Assembly: GCA_011037195.1 (NCBI GenBank)
Contig: JAAEAF010007712.1
Coordinates: forward strand, 200,017-264,016
Source: Triatoma infestans
Taxonomy: Eukaryota > Arthropoda > Insecta > Hemiptera > Reduviidae
DNA: 64,000 nt
Direction of reading: 5' to 3'
Below are positions 33,478-43,307 of this stretch, one piece after another (position 1 is the stretch's first letter; each line of letters begins with the position of its first letter). The position numbers and the translations under genes were made by a program. The notes under the pieces were generated by a model. The model was not told the DNA's origin and made no database searches. It saw only the letters and a list, made by a program, of their open reading frames with translations.

Positions 33478-34147
33478 AATCGCAGACAATTTATATTATG
33501 TTTAGGAGATATTCTTCCACCGCATCTGGCAACAAGGCTTTGGTCAGAATTCATCAAAAGGAAAGTCTAACTAAACTAAATGTTTTTTTTTCCCCCCACT
33601 TTTTCCCGATTACTTATAAAATGGCTCCAATGATTTTTCTTGTTGCTTCGCAAGTATATACCTACTCACATTTTATATCAAACATTTCTCCAAGAAAATT
33701 GTTTGTTTTTCAGGTACTTGGGGTGGGCGTGGGACAATAAAGTTAATCTTACATTAAAAGCATTGCTTGAATTCCAAATTTTATGAAAATCAGTTAATCG
33801 GAAATACGACTTTACAAAATTAGTTTTTGTGTTTTTTGGCACAGGAGGATGGGGTGGATTTTCTCGATAAAGGCTCAAACGATTTACATTTTTTCCGGAA
33901 TAATTTATTTTAAAAGGTACAGGTTTACAAATTTAAACTGCCTCTACAAAAGTTTGTTAAATGAGACAGAGGATGTTGTCACACAAGTCATACTTAGTTT
34001 TATATAACTCCTGCCACCTTTATTTTTATGAGAACTCAATTTTAGGCTTGTGAAATTGCAATTTCTAAAGAAAATTTGTAAAATTAAATTGTATTTATTA
34101 GCAATAAGAGAAAGTAGTGTGAGTGTTTCAAACTGGAATTTTTTTTA
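33478..34147 (+). repeat. Helentron-like repeat, diverged
   Basis: Opens with AAATCGCAGACAATTTATATT and GAATTCATCAAAAGG, has ATAAAATGGCTCCAATGATTTT, AAATTTTATGAAAATCAGTT, and ends AATAAGAGAAAGTAGTGTGA, GTGTTTCAAACTGGAATTTT. Confidence 0.65.
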
Positions 34148-34149
34148 AT

Positions 34150-35035
34150 GAGGATCGTCAAATCATTGAAAATGATGGTGAGACTATAAATAGTTCCACT
34201 ATTGAAGAAATAAACTCTCTCATATATTAAGTAAGAACTCATTAAATACGATGCTACGTCTCTCTCCAGATTTTATGGTTATTACTTCAATAATTTTTAG
34301 TTTAAAGAGGTTGAAATCCATTTAAAATTGTAATTTTCTTTTACCATTTAATTTAAAACATCAATCACTTTTTATTATTTTTGCAAGATTACATTATTTT
34401 ATTTTATAGACGTATACATTAAAGTGGAAATAAATTTATAATGAAATCCTGATTGATTTCAATAAATATTTCTTCAATAAATCTTCCTATTCAATAAATG
34501 TATTTATTATGGTAGCTCCGGCATGGAGAAAACACAGCAAATCGGCATGCTCGAACTTTCATGGCAAGCGGAAGGATCCTATGGTCGAAAGCAAATCCCA
34601 TGTGCGTTTCCATGAAGTCAGGTGTCAATTTCCAGATCGGAGGACCATCAGGGATAACCTGAATGAAGATTAAATAAAAAAATTAGCAAAACACTTATAA
34701 CTGAAGATAAGTGGTAATTAAATGGCCACAAAATAGAAGGTAATTGAGTGGGTCAAGGTATGGATACGCCTTCACAGTAAAGGATTGAACTACTCAACGA
34801 AATAGTTGTTGAAGAGAAACACAAATGAATAGGTAACGTGAAATATACCTTAACCTAGACCGAATTGTGCGAAAGATGTTATGCGTTCTGCAGTAGTTTG
34901 TCGACGTACCAGGCGATATAGCTATTCTCGTATAAAAAAGAAGCTTTAGTTCTGTAATGAAGAAGCGCTATTAGTAAGCAGAAAACTCAAGTATTCTAGA
35001 AAGTTTAACACACTGACACAAACAAAGGGTGCCAA
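34150..35035. other. no gene seen
   Basis: AT-rich. No supported feature. Confidence 0.45.
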
Positions 35036-35051
35036 TAGAATGCCAAAAATA

Positions 35052-35335
35052 TCAAATGGCATTAAAGTCTCCCAGCAAGATAACACGTCCATGCAATGAG
35101 AATAGCTCTAATATGTCATTATCATACCATCTTTTATTAGGGGCTCTATAACAGGAGATAATGAGCACAGACATGGAGGCGAAAAACACTTCTAGACCAA
35201 CTGCCTCGAAAGAAGTAGGACTGGGCAATGAGACTAGAGCGTGTTTGATGTTACTTTTAACAGTGATAGCCACACTACCTCCCCTTGAGTTGCGGTCTCT
35301 TCTGTATAGAACATAACCATTTAATTTTACCCTAT
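35052..35335 (-). pseudogene. LINE apurinic-like endonuclease fragment
   Basis: Minus-strand reading gives NGYVLYRRDRNSRGGSVAIT, VKSNIKHALVSLPSP, VFFASMSVLIISCYRAPNKR and VILLGDFNAI. Y R.DR...GGG.AI.V...I, then I...Y.APN, then GDFNA is the middle of the APE-type endonuclease of Jockey/I/R1 LINEs, which nicks the insertion site. The GDFNA metal-site motif is intact, but the domain is cut on both sides. Confidence 0.7.
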
Positions 35336-35600
35336 GTGTTGAGGCAAGTTATACATATATTGTTCTATGCTAGGTAATAATAATAATAGCGAAGATGGTG
35401 GACAGCAAAATCTACTTTATTAACCCAACCATATGTTTTACACCAACAAAAATAATTTACTATATAAACTCAAAATCAACCAACAGAACTCATGAATCAG
35501 AACAGAAACATGATTAAATTAAAAAGTTACTAATACGATACATATGATCTTCATTTTTATTGTATTGCCTGGTTACCACAATATACGAGTGGTACATGTA

Positions 35601-36620
35601 CGAGGCATGTCCAGTAAGTAAGTGTACTGAGGCTCTCACGGCCGGAGGGATTTTGTTTTCGACATGTTGGCTACATGTCGTGTAGCCTCCTGATTCCTGC
35701 CCTCCGCAACGAGACCGGTTCGAGGTCAGTACGTTGAAAACTGTCGACGCGACAATACGTTTCGTGAAAAAAGTGAATCCAATCTCCCGCCAAGTGTGAA
35801 ATATTCAAGGTCGGGCAAGAGTTTTTGAGACGCTACAAACTCCATGGAGATGAATTTCTCCGCTCCATCATTAGTGGAGATAAAAACTCTCCGCTCTATC
35901 ATTACTGGAGATGAAACTCTCCGCTCCATCATTACTGGAGATGAAACTTGGGTTGCACACTACACACCTGAAACCAAAAGGCAGTCTCAACAGTGGCGTC
36001 ACACCTCTTCACCCTCCTCCAAAAAGTTCAAAACCACAATTTCAGCCAAGAAAATCATGGCATCCGTGTTTTGGGACTGTCATGGCATAATTTTAATTGA
36101 ATATATGCCTCAAGGGGAGACCATCAACTCTGCAAGATACTATGAGACCCTAAAAAAATTGCGGAGAGCGATTCAGAACAAAAGGAGAGGCATGCTGACA
36201 AAGGGAGTCTGCCTGCTGCACGACAATGCCAGACCACACACGGCCAACGCCACGAAGGAACTGCTTGCCTCGTTTAAATGGGATGTCCTGAACCATCCCG
36301 TGCATTCCCCTGACCTAGCACCTTCAGATTACTATCTCTTTACCTCCCTGAAGCTGCACATGGGTGGAAAAAGGTTTTCAACCGACGAGGAGGTTGAAGG
36401 GGGAGGTGGAGAAGTGGACGAAGGGGTTGGCGGGAAACTACTTCGAGGAAGGCATCAAAAAATTAATACCTCGGTTCACCACCTGCATTGAGAGGAATGG
36501 TGACTGTGTCGAAAAATAGCTTACATATGTACTAATGTAACCAGGTAATTTTTTTTTGTTCAAATAAAAATTTTTGTAACCTACAAAAATTCAGTACAAT
36601 TACTTACTGGACATGCCTCG
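35601..36620 (+). mobile_element. mariner transposon, both ends present, internally deleted
   Basis: Ends are CGAGGCATGTCCAGTAAGTA (35601 on) and its reverse TACTTACTGGACATGCCTCG (to 36620), flanked by TA (35599-35600 and 36621-36622), the mariner target duplication. Total 1020 bp versus ~1.3 kb for intact mariners. The deletion removed most of the transposase DNA-binding half. Confidence 0.92.
35844..36491 (+). pseudogene. mariner transposase, DD34D catalytic half
   Basis: Catalytic parts are readable: IITGDETWVAHYTPETKRQ (first Asp), SVFWDCHGIILIEYMPQG, CLLHDNARPHTA (second Asp) and SPDLAPSDYYLF (third Asp), with 34 residues between the second and third. Upstream pieces (NPISRQV; QEFLRRYKLHGDEFLRSII) are in other frames. 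Before the first Asp, a ~30-bp unit is repeated three times (35850-35949), duplicating LRSIITGDET. After RFSTDEEVE a frameshift diverts the tail, which continues in another frame (NYFEEGIKKLIPRFTTCIER). The helix-turn-helix half is gone, so it cannot bind its ends. Confidence 0.88.
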
Positions 36621-36624
36621 TATG

Positions 36625-36760
36625 TAAGTCCGGTGATGGACTAACGAGAGACACTGTCTCTCGTTAAGCCAATGACCATAGATGTTGACGCGCCTTAGAA
36701 AAAAAATTATATATGTACAAAATATGTTGACGCGCCTTGAAAAAAAAATTATATATGTAC
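36625..36760 (+). repeat. SINE tail (family S), tail duplicated
   Basis: Adjoins the mariner right end. AAGCCAATGACCATAGATG, TTGACGCGCCTTAGAAAAAA is followed 35 bp later by a second GTTGACGCGCCTTGAAAAAA with identical intervening ATTATATATGTACAAAATAT. It looks like a tail duplicated in tandem (55-bp unit). Confidence 0.65.
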
Positions 36761-36784
36761 AAAATATATCACATTGATATATTT

Positions 36785-37430
36785 GATAACTCAAAAGTTA
36801 CTTTAAAATGACAAAAATCTCATATGTAATTTTATGTGGAACCGTTCAAGAATTTGTGACGAGGCTAAATTTTTTCACTTTTGTGAATTAGTTTACCACA
36901 ACTAGGTTAGGTTTAGCATTGTGCAATTTAAATAATATTTTCGTCCTTATCTAATTATATATAAAAGAAAATAATATGGCGTTTGTCAAGTTTACACTAG
37001 CACAGACTTTGATTAAGGGCGAATGCTGACCTTCACAAATATTCACGCCAAATGGGTGCTTATGAGTGAGTGTTCAACAATTCCCTTTGGATATTCATAG
37101 TTTTAAAGATTTTATCCATTGCGCTAAGAATGCGTAGGTGACACTTAAACACACCTATGATGTGTAATAACCTTAATTAAAGCAGTGATTCACAACCAGC
37201 TTATACACCATTTTTATGGATCGATTATATTTTCTGAAAATAAAAAAAGTGGGTACAATTTTAAAAACATTTTGCGATTATAATGTTATTACGTTTCAGT
37301 TTTTATCAAAAATTCACTGATTAATCATAAATCCTGGACAGTAAAGGAGATGTACGGTTTTATATTTATATGTCCTAATATAATAAAACGATATATGCTG
37401 CGTTCGTTATGAAATCTAGCTTAAACTACT
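36785..37430. other. no gene seen
   Basis: AT-rich. No supported feature. Confidence 0.45.
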
Positions 37431-38372
37431 TTAGGAGATAATCATGTAAACCAATGTAAAAACATTATCTGAATTAAATGTAAAAACATCAATGCAGCCT
37501 CTATTTTTACAAAAACCCGATTGACTCTCAGGTAAAACATTATACTCTTCAGACCATTTTTCTAATCTCGATAAAATTATTTGTGTGAAAATTTTCACAA
37601 TATTATTAACGAGGCCAATTCCTCTATAACTTAACGGATTGCCACTCTCACCTTTCTTATGTAGCATAAACAAAATTATTTTAGACCAACTATTAGGAAT
37701 GTTTTCATTTTCAATAATTTTGTTGAACATAACTTCTAGATAAAGAAGCCAATCATTAGGAAGATTTTTATAAAAATCGTAATTCACTCCTTCATCACCC
37801 GACGACTTAATGATCTTTGCATTTATTTAGTGATTCAATTATTTCTTGCTGGGTAATAGTATTATCAAGATAAGGATGACAAACATCAAAGTAAACTGAA
37901 CTTTGCAACTTTTTTGGGTATAACTCTTTCAAAAATAATTCCCAATCATTAATATTAATAAACTGAGACGTATTATTATAATCACGTTTTCTCAATTTCT
38001 TTACAATTTGCCAAAAGGAGAACATATCTTTACAGTTAGAAATAGTTGTTGATACCGCCGTTTCATAAGATGATTGCTTTATAACACAGTTTTATAACTT
38101 TTTTTCATAACTAGATATTGATATAACAAGTTAATGTCATAATTACATTTCTTTACCTGCCTAAATATTTTTTTAACTTCTTTTTTTAAAAAAAAACAAT
38201 CCCAATCATACCATGGTTTTTTAAATAGATTTTTTTTGTTAGTATTAACGGAAACTATTTTTTTCATTCCCAGCATTTCCGCAGTTTCGAGCATAGATAT
38301 AATAAGATTGTTATCTAATAAATCTATTGAAGAATCAGAGATATCGATTGAAATATTGGTTGATTATTATTA

Positions 38373-39177
38373 TTATTATGTCGGCTCAACAGTCCTAGCG
38401 GACCCAAGCCTCATCCACAAGTTTCTGCTAGCCATCTCTATCTTGGGCTTTTGCCCTCCATCTTCGGATTCCCAACATTGATGGGTCATTCTGGTTGCTT
38501 TCATCCACCGCAAGCGCGGTCTTCCTCTTCGTCGAGCACCACCTGGTCGTCCATAAAGGAGTTTTTTTGGCAGTCTTTCTTCGTCCATTCTTTCTGTACG
38601 ACCTATCCATCGGAGTCGAAACTTTCTTGCAAGAGTGACCATATCTAGCTCTTTAAACAGCTGGTATAGCTCGTCATTCTTTCTTGCACGCCATTGTCCG
38701 TTTTCAATTCTTGGGCCAAATATTTTCCTTAAAATCTTTCTCTCCCATATTCCAAGCAATTTAGCACTTTCTTTTGACAATACCCATGTCTCGCTAGCAT
38801 ATGTCACTACTGGCCTTATTACTGTCTTGTATAGCGTTATCTTGGCGCCACGTGATAGATATCTAAAACTCATAACTTTCGCCAGCGCAAAGAGACATTT
38901 ATTGCCGGCTGCAAGTCTGGCTTTAATTTCAGATTCAGTAGCATTTGTGCTATTCACGACCGCTCCCAAATATCTAAAACTGTTGCCAGTAGGAAAGCCT
39001 TTTCCATTGATACATACCATACCACTGCTGACTACTTGGTACCTGGATGATTGCATATACAAGGATTTCTCAATATTAACTTGTAAACAGAGTCTCCTTG
39101 CTCTTCTTTCAAATTCTTCCAGGGTCCCTTCTAACGCAGCTTTGGTCCGTCCGGAAATGAGGATATCTCCGCGTAAG
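38373..39177 (-). pseudogene. RTE reverse transcriptase, catalytic box to C-terminus
   Basis: Near 39175 the DNA TACGCGGA-GATATCC reads YAD(D)ILIS after allowing a one-base deletion. The frame then stays open to the stop TAA at 38373: SGRTKAALEGTLEEFERRAR, FRYLGAVVNSTNATESEIKA, LYKTVIRPVVTYASETWVLS, FRLRWIGRTERMDEERLPKK, ARRRGRPRLRW. This is the RT thumb and basic C-terminus of RTE-clade polyproteins. More than 260 codons are uninterrupted, so the insertion is younger than its neighbours, but the enzyme lacks everything before YADD. Confidence 0.85.
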
Positions 39178-39225
39178 CGATTATAAATTCCGGTATTTTA
39201 TCCGTCGTAGCATACATATTAGTTA

Positions 39226-39266
39226 TGTTCCTGACCGGTTTCGGATATTCATTCATCGTCAGAGCA
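39226..39266 (-). ncRNA. hammerhead ribozyme, second family
   Basis: Minus strand: GCT-CTGACGA, stem II weakened (GAAT/ATCC), GAAA, palindromic CCGG, TC, then AGGAAC. Core bases CUGANGA and GAAA are intact; stem I is short (CT/AG plus flanks). Confidence 0.6.
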
Positions 39267-39504
39267 AATTCACTAAGTCGTGTAGAGAGTTCACTTCAAG
39301 GAAATGTTTCTGTAGACTCACACTTGTTGGTTGTATGTATGTGGGAAGGTTATAAGGTTGTGTTACTACTTGTGTGTGTTTCATGATAAAGTGAAATTAT
39401 TATAAATTGTGATTAGGCATTAGGAAATAGTGTGTAATAAATAAATACCATGTTTTGAAGAATACTTTATACCTAAATTTTAAATTTGCTCTTTAAACTA
39501 AATT

Positions 39505-39546
39505 TGCTCTGACGATGGATGAATATCCGAAACTGGTCAGGAACAT
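39505..39546 (+). ncRNA. hammerhead ribozyme, second family
   Basis: CTGACGA, stem II GGAT-GAAT-ATCC, GAAA, stem III ACTGGT, C17 at 39538, AGGAAC. Core intact. Stem III has a G-T in place of the CCGG palindrome. Confidence 0.65.
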
Positions 39547-40164
39547 AACTAATATGTATGCTACGACGGATAAAATACCGGATGTTATCTAGCGGACCCA
39601 GCCATATTTTAAACGATTATAAAATTGTTATAATATTGGTTGATAGCCTCATAATATTAGTGAATGCTTCTGCTCAACATTTAAAATTACTTTAATAGGA
39701 AAATGGTGTGACAAAATAATATCATCCAACACTATTAGATCATCAATATAGTGCGAGCCATATAAATCAGCCCAAACAAGATCTACTCCCAAATAATGTA
39801 AACTACTTGTATACGTGCACTGACCCGGACAATCAGAAATTGTGCGGCCATTTAATAAAATAAATAATTGATTTTCCATAAATTCAACTAAAGTAGTTCC
39901 CCTTTTATTTTCTATTAAATCTAAACTATTTCTATGTTTATATAAAACCGAATCAAAACTAATATCTAAAAACATTGATTACTGAGCCGGCCAACCCGAC
40001 AGTTATAATCTCCGCCTACAATAAATACATCATTTACATGGCACTGTTTCAATTGCATTAAGGTCAAATTAAATTCTTCAAGTAAATTATCTATCTCAAC
40101 CTGCGTATACGTAAATTATACTACACCTATTATAATATTAATACACCAATCGTAACTTTTACAA

Positions 40165-40500
40165 ACAACTAACTATGTGACGCCTCTAGTATTTGAAATT
40201 TCCTAAGATTTTTTTTAATTAAAATCATCAAACCCTTCCACTCGCCTACAACCTTTAGATTTTACTTTAATTGCATTAGAATTACAAATGTTATAATCAC
40301 TAAGATAAGCTGGGGGGGTTGTTAAATTGATTACATAACCACGTTTCACGTAAAGACTAATGTTAATATGTCTCATATTGCGATAATAGATTTAAGTTAA
40401 CTTTATTTGTTAGATGAATTCCGAACTGCATCCTTTTTTTTGAATAAAATGGGGTGGAAAAACATAAATTTGGCAAAGAGGTTTTGATATTTGTAGTACG
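40165..40500. other. no gene seen
   Basis: AT-rich. Possibly untranslated or decayed 5' part of the LINE ending at 40165. Confidence 0.3.
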
Positions 40501-40502
40501 TT

Positions 40503-41453
40503 TTTTTACTTTCTCTCACTCCTAGTAAGAGGAAGTATTGTAATCGTGTCAAATTTTCGATATCCAGTTTTCACCGGAAATATCCGTTTTGAGGTCCCCT
40601 GAGTCCAAAAAAGTGGTTTTTAGCAAATAGTCTGTGTATATGTATGTGAACAGCATAGCTCAAAAACGAAAAATCGTAGAAAGTTGATATTTGACATTAC
40701 GTTTAGGTATCACCATGGGATCTGACGGTGCATTATCGGTCAAAATTCCTCAACCGGAAGTACCACTTTACTAGTTGGTTTTTTTACTTTTTTCTCAAAA
40801 ATGGCTCCGACGATTTTCTTTAAACTTGGTATATCAACTACCATACAAAGAGCTACAACTTTTATTTGAAACACATTTCTCTGGGAAAATTCATTTAAGG
40901 GCAATTCTGGGAGAAGGGTGGGGTTAGGTTTTCATCTTAACTGCTATTTCAGTTTATTAGACAATTCTATCATCTAAATAATGTTAATTAGAATTAAATT
41001 GTTGAAATTCCGAGTTTGAAAAACACCGGATAACCGGAAGTGCGTTTACTTTACTAAATGATTTTTTCACTTTTTCGCAATTTTCTCAAAAATAGCTCAG
41101 ACGATTTTGTTGAAACTTCGTATATAAACTAAACATATCTACAACTTTTATTTAAAACATTTCTGTGGGAAAATTCATTTAAGGGCACTTTTGGGGGAAA
41201 GGTGGGGTTATGTTTTGTCTAAAGTGCTATCATAGTTGATTATACAATTCCATCATCCAAACAAAATTAATTAGAAATAAATGGATGGCTAAAATTCCGT
41301 GTTTAAAGGAAATCAGTGCGCTTTTACTGAACAGTTTTTTCAGTTTTCGACAAATTTCATTAAATTTGCTACTCAAACTATAAAATTTGTCAATTATAAT
41401 TTTGAGAACTGGAGTAAGAGAAAGTTGTGTGAGTGTTTCACACCAGATTTTTT
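40503..41453 (+). repeat. Helentron-like repeat, complete ~950-bp copy
   Basis: Left end ACTTTCTCTCACTCC with hairpin CTC.(C)ACT-CCT-AGTAAGAG. Right end GGAGTAAGAGAAAGTTGTGT, GAGTGTTTCACACCAGATTT. Three blocks start at 40754 and 41034 (CCGGAAGT) and near 41317 (GTGCGCTTTTAC). Each block runs ...GCGATTTTCTCAAAAATGGC, ACTTTTATTTGAAACA, GGGAAAATTCATTTAAGG. The leading part has CACCGGAAATATCCG, AACAGCATAGCTCAAAAACG and ATCACCATGGGATCTGAC. There is no coding. Confidence 0.85.
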
Positions 41454-41884
41454 GCACTTACTATGTAACTTACTCCCTGAGATTGCCATTCAAGGAAACT
41501 ATTGGTTTTGTACTACATCTTCTTAGATCTTATCATTCTAGGACTAGAAAGTCGGAAGACCAGATGTGGTCTTGTTAAACGGCCAAAGATACTTTCCAGT
41601 ATTTTCTTTCGAAATTCCATCTTCGCTGTTCCTCATCATTAACTACTTGCTGCTGTCCTGTCTAGCCGTTCTCAACTTCATGATGTTAACATTTCGTATA
41701 AAATTCACTTACAATTCATTTTTCTTTCCGGCCGAAAATCAACGAATAGCAGTTGCTTTTCAGAAACTATGGGTTCTTCCTTAGCTTTTAAGCTATCAAA
41801 GATTAAAAGAGAGGAAGTATTTTTTTTTTTTATAAAAAAAAAGCAATGATTCAGACCTTGTTGTTTGAAATTGCTCGGATAACG

Positions 41885-42044
41885 TCGGAGTATGTCCGGG
41901 TATATACGATTATGTACGAGTATGAACGAGTATGTACGAGTATGTCCGAGTATACACGAGTATGCACGAGTATGTAGGAGTATGCACGAGTATGTAGGAG
42001 TATGCACGAGTATGTACGAATATACACGAGTATGCACGAGAATT
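41885..42044 (+). repeat. 10-bp minisatellite
   Basis: About 16 units of ACGAGTATGT / ACGAGTATGC variants in strict 10-bp register. Open frames across it are artefacts of the period. Confidence 0.95.
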
Positions 42045-42189
42045 GACCAAAGGAAAAATTGGAATATTATTAATGATTTTAAAATTCTATTTGAGTTTAT
42101 ACTTAGATACTTAACTTGTAAACTCTAAACACATCTTAAAACAGATAGTAAAATATTTTTTATTACTTTGTCATTTGAATAGAATTATA

Positions 42190-42400
42190 AACCTTTTTCA
42201 TCAAGAGTTTTTCCCATTTTGAGCTTTATTTTCCAATTTCCTCAGTGAGATATTCCTGCAGCACCACTGTACACTCGTCCATCTTTTCTGCCATTTAATC
42301 CTTGGCCTGTCTCTGCCGCCCTCTTTGCGTTTTGTCCTTCATATCCACTACAAAACATTTTTAAGGATTCTATGTGGTTCCCATTATCATTGTCCTATAT
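42190..42400 (-). pseudogene. possible RTE C-terminal scrap
   Basis: Minus-strand translation includes KEGGRDRPRIKWQKRW, resembling the GRRRRGRPR.RW basic segment of RTE polyproteins. Isolated and weak. Confidence 0.25.
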
Positions 42401-43027
42401 TTCTGTATTTTTTTTTTTTCTTTCTCCATAGTAATTTTGAATCCCTTTTTATTTTCAACTCATCTGCGACTCGAGAATAGATGAACGTAGCACAGCACTT
42501 AAGATAACTATTAACATTAATTAATTCAGTTTTCTAACAAGAATAAGATCAAAATAATGGAATCTGTTTCCACTGATGAAAAACTAATGTTGAATCTTTT
42601 TAAGAAATATATCATTTTACAGTCATTTACTTTATTAATTTGTATAATTAATGCTCTCTACATTAAACTATCAAAATTCTCATATTGATTTCTTTATTTC
42701 AAGAAATCATATTTAAAAAAAAAAACGAAGTAAAATAAAATAAACTATTTAGATGCATAGTAATGAAAATTTTTGTCTAAGAAAAGCATCAAATCTGCCC
42801 ATCAGTTGAGAGTTTTTATTGTTGCCAGTACAAGAACTTTAACAATGATACATTGTTTTTTTTTTACCAGAATAATATAAATTGCAGGACCACGTCTTAA
42901 GGCCAAGCGGGCACACTGAAGTAACAGTGACCCCACCACTGTCATGTGACAATGATCACCAAATGACAAAAGTAAAAATCTAAACTTAAGAAAATAAAGG
43001 TAGCTATAATAAGCTTAACACAAAAAA

Positions 43028-43056
43028 AAACCTGGTGTGAAACACTCACCCGAATT
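43028..43056 (-). repeat. lone non-hairpin terminus of the Helentron-like repeat
   Basis: AACCTGGTGTGAAACACTCACCCGA after an A-run; matches the element end (ATCTGGTGTGAAACACTCAC) with nothing else attached. Confidence 0.65.
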
Positions 43057-43307
43057 TATCGCTTGCTGCGATATCGCACAAAGGCTTCAGTGAAAGAGTT
43101 GCAAAAAAAAAAGAATTCATCTTAACCAGCCAGAGGTGTTAACAAATCAACTAAAGAAATAAAAAGTTCAAAGTAAGAATCTATATTTTTACCAGGGGAT
43201 TCACGTGCGAATGTGCACGCACATATGGACCAGCTGCCATTATATTTAAATTTACTTCAAATTAGCATCTATATAATAAATTTTGAAGTAATATAATGGT
43301 AATTTTT

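Larger units (their letters stand above)
39190..39613 (+). mobile_element. 424-bp inverted-dimer hammerhead retroelement, second family
   Basis: Flanked by CGATTATAAATT (39178-39189) and CGATTATAAAATT (39614-39626). Arms: CCGGTATTTTATCCGTCGTA at 39190 and its inverse ending at 39590, ~80-90 bp each. The right unit extends a further ~23 nt (ATGTTATCTAGCGGACCCAG...). The centre is ~230 bp of AT-rich sequence. Each arm has a hammerhead core. This is the same plan as 15293-15629 with unrelated sequence outside the ribozyme. Confidence 0.75.
38365..39631 (-). mobile_element. RTE-type LINE, 5'-truncated, with 13-bp target duplication
   Basis: Bounded by AATATTGGTTGAT at 38352-38364 and 39632-39644. 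The minus-strand 3' end is a short (ATA)n tail after ...GAGCCGACATAA, as in RTE elements. The 5' truncation falls just before the RT catalytic box. A hammerhead element (39190-39613) sits inside its 5' end. Confidence 0.8.
37431..40165 (-). pseudogene. R1/Jockey-type LINE ORF2 (endonuclease and RT N-part), split by RTE insertion
   Basis: Reading leftward: endonuclease core VNDVFIVGGDYNCRVGRL (~40035-39985), then RGTTLVEFMENQLFILLNGR, TISDCPGQCTY, VDLVWAD and LSHHFPIKVIL to ~39655. The RTE insertion intervenes at 38365-39631. It resumes with the linker (KNLFKKPWYDWDCFFLKKEV, 38294-38079; TQQEIIESLNK, 38025-37807) and RT motifs (PNSWSKIILFMLHKKGESGN, YRGIGLVNNIVKIF, LPESQSGFCKNRGCIDVF; 37787-37431). 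Reading ends before the YADD box. Frameshifts and stops are present. Clade uncertain. Confidence 0.75.

Noticed and set aside
35726..35932. 68-codon minus-strand frame
   Set aside because: Antisense of the mariner transposase and its triplicated unit.
41885..42044. Short regular repeats resembling a CRISPR array
   Set aside because: Repeats are head-to-tail with no spacers and a 10-bp period; this is a minisatellite in eukaryotic DNA.
41705..42128. Open frames on both strands over the minisatellite
   Set aside because: Their repetitive products follow from the 10-bp period and match no protein family.
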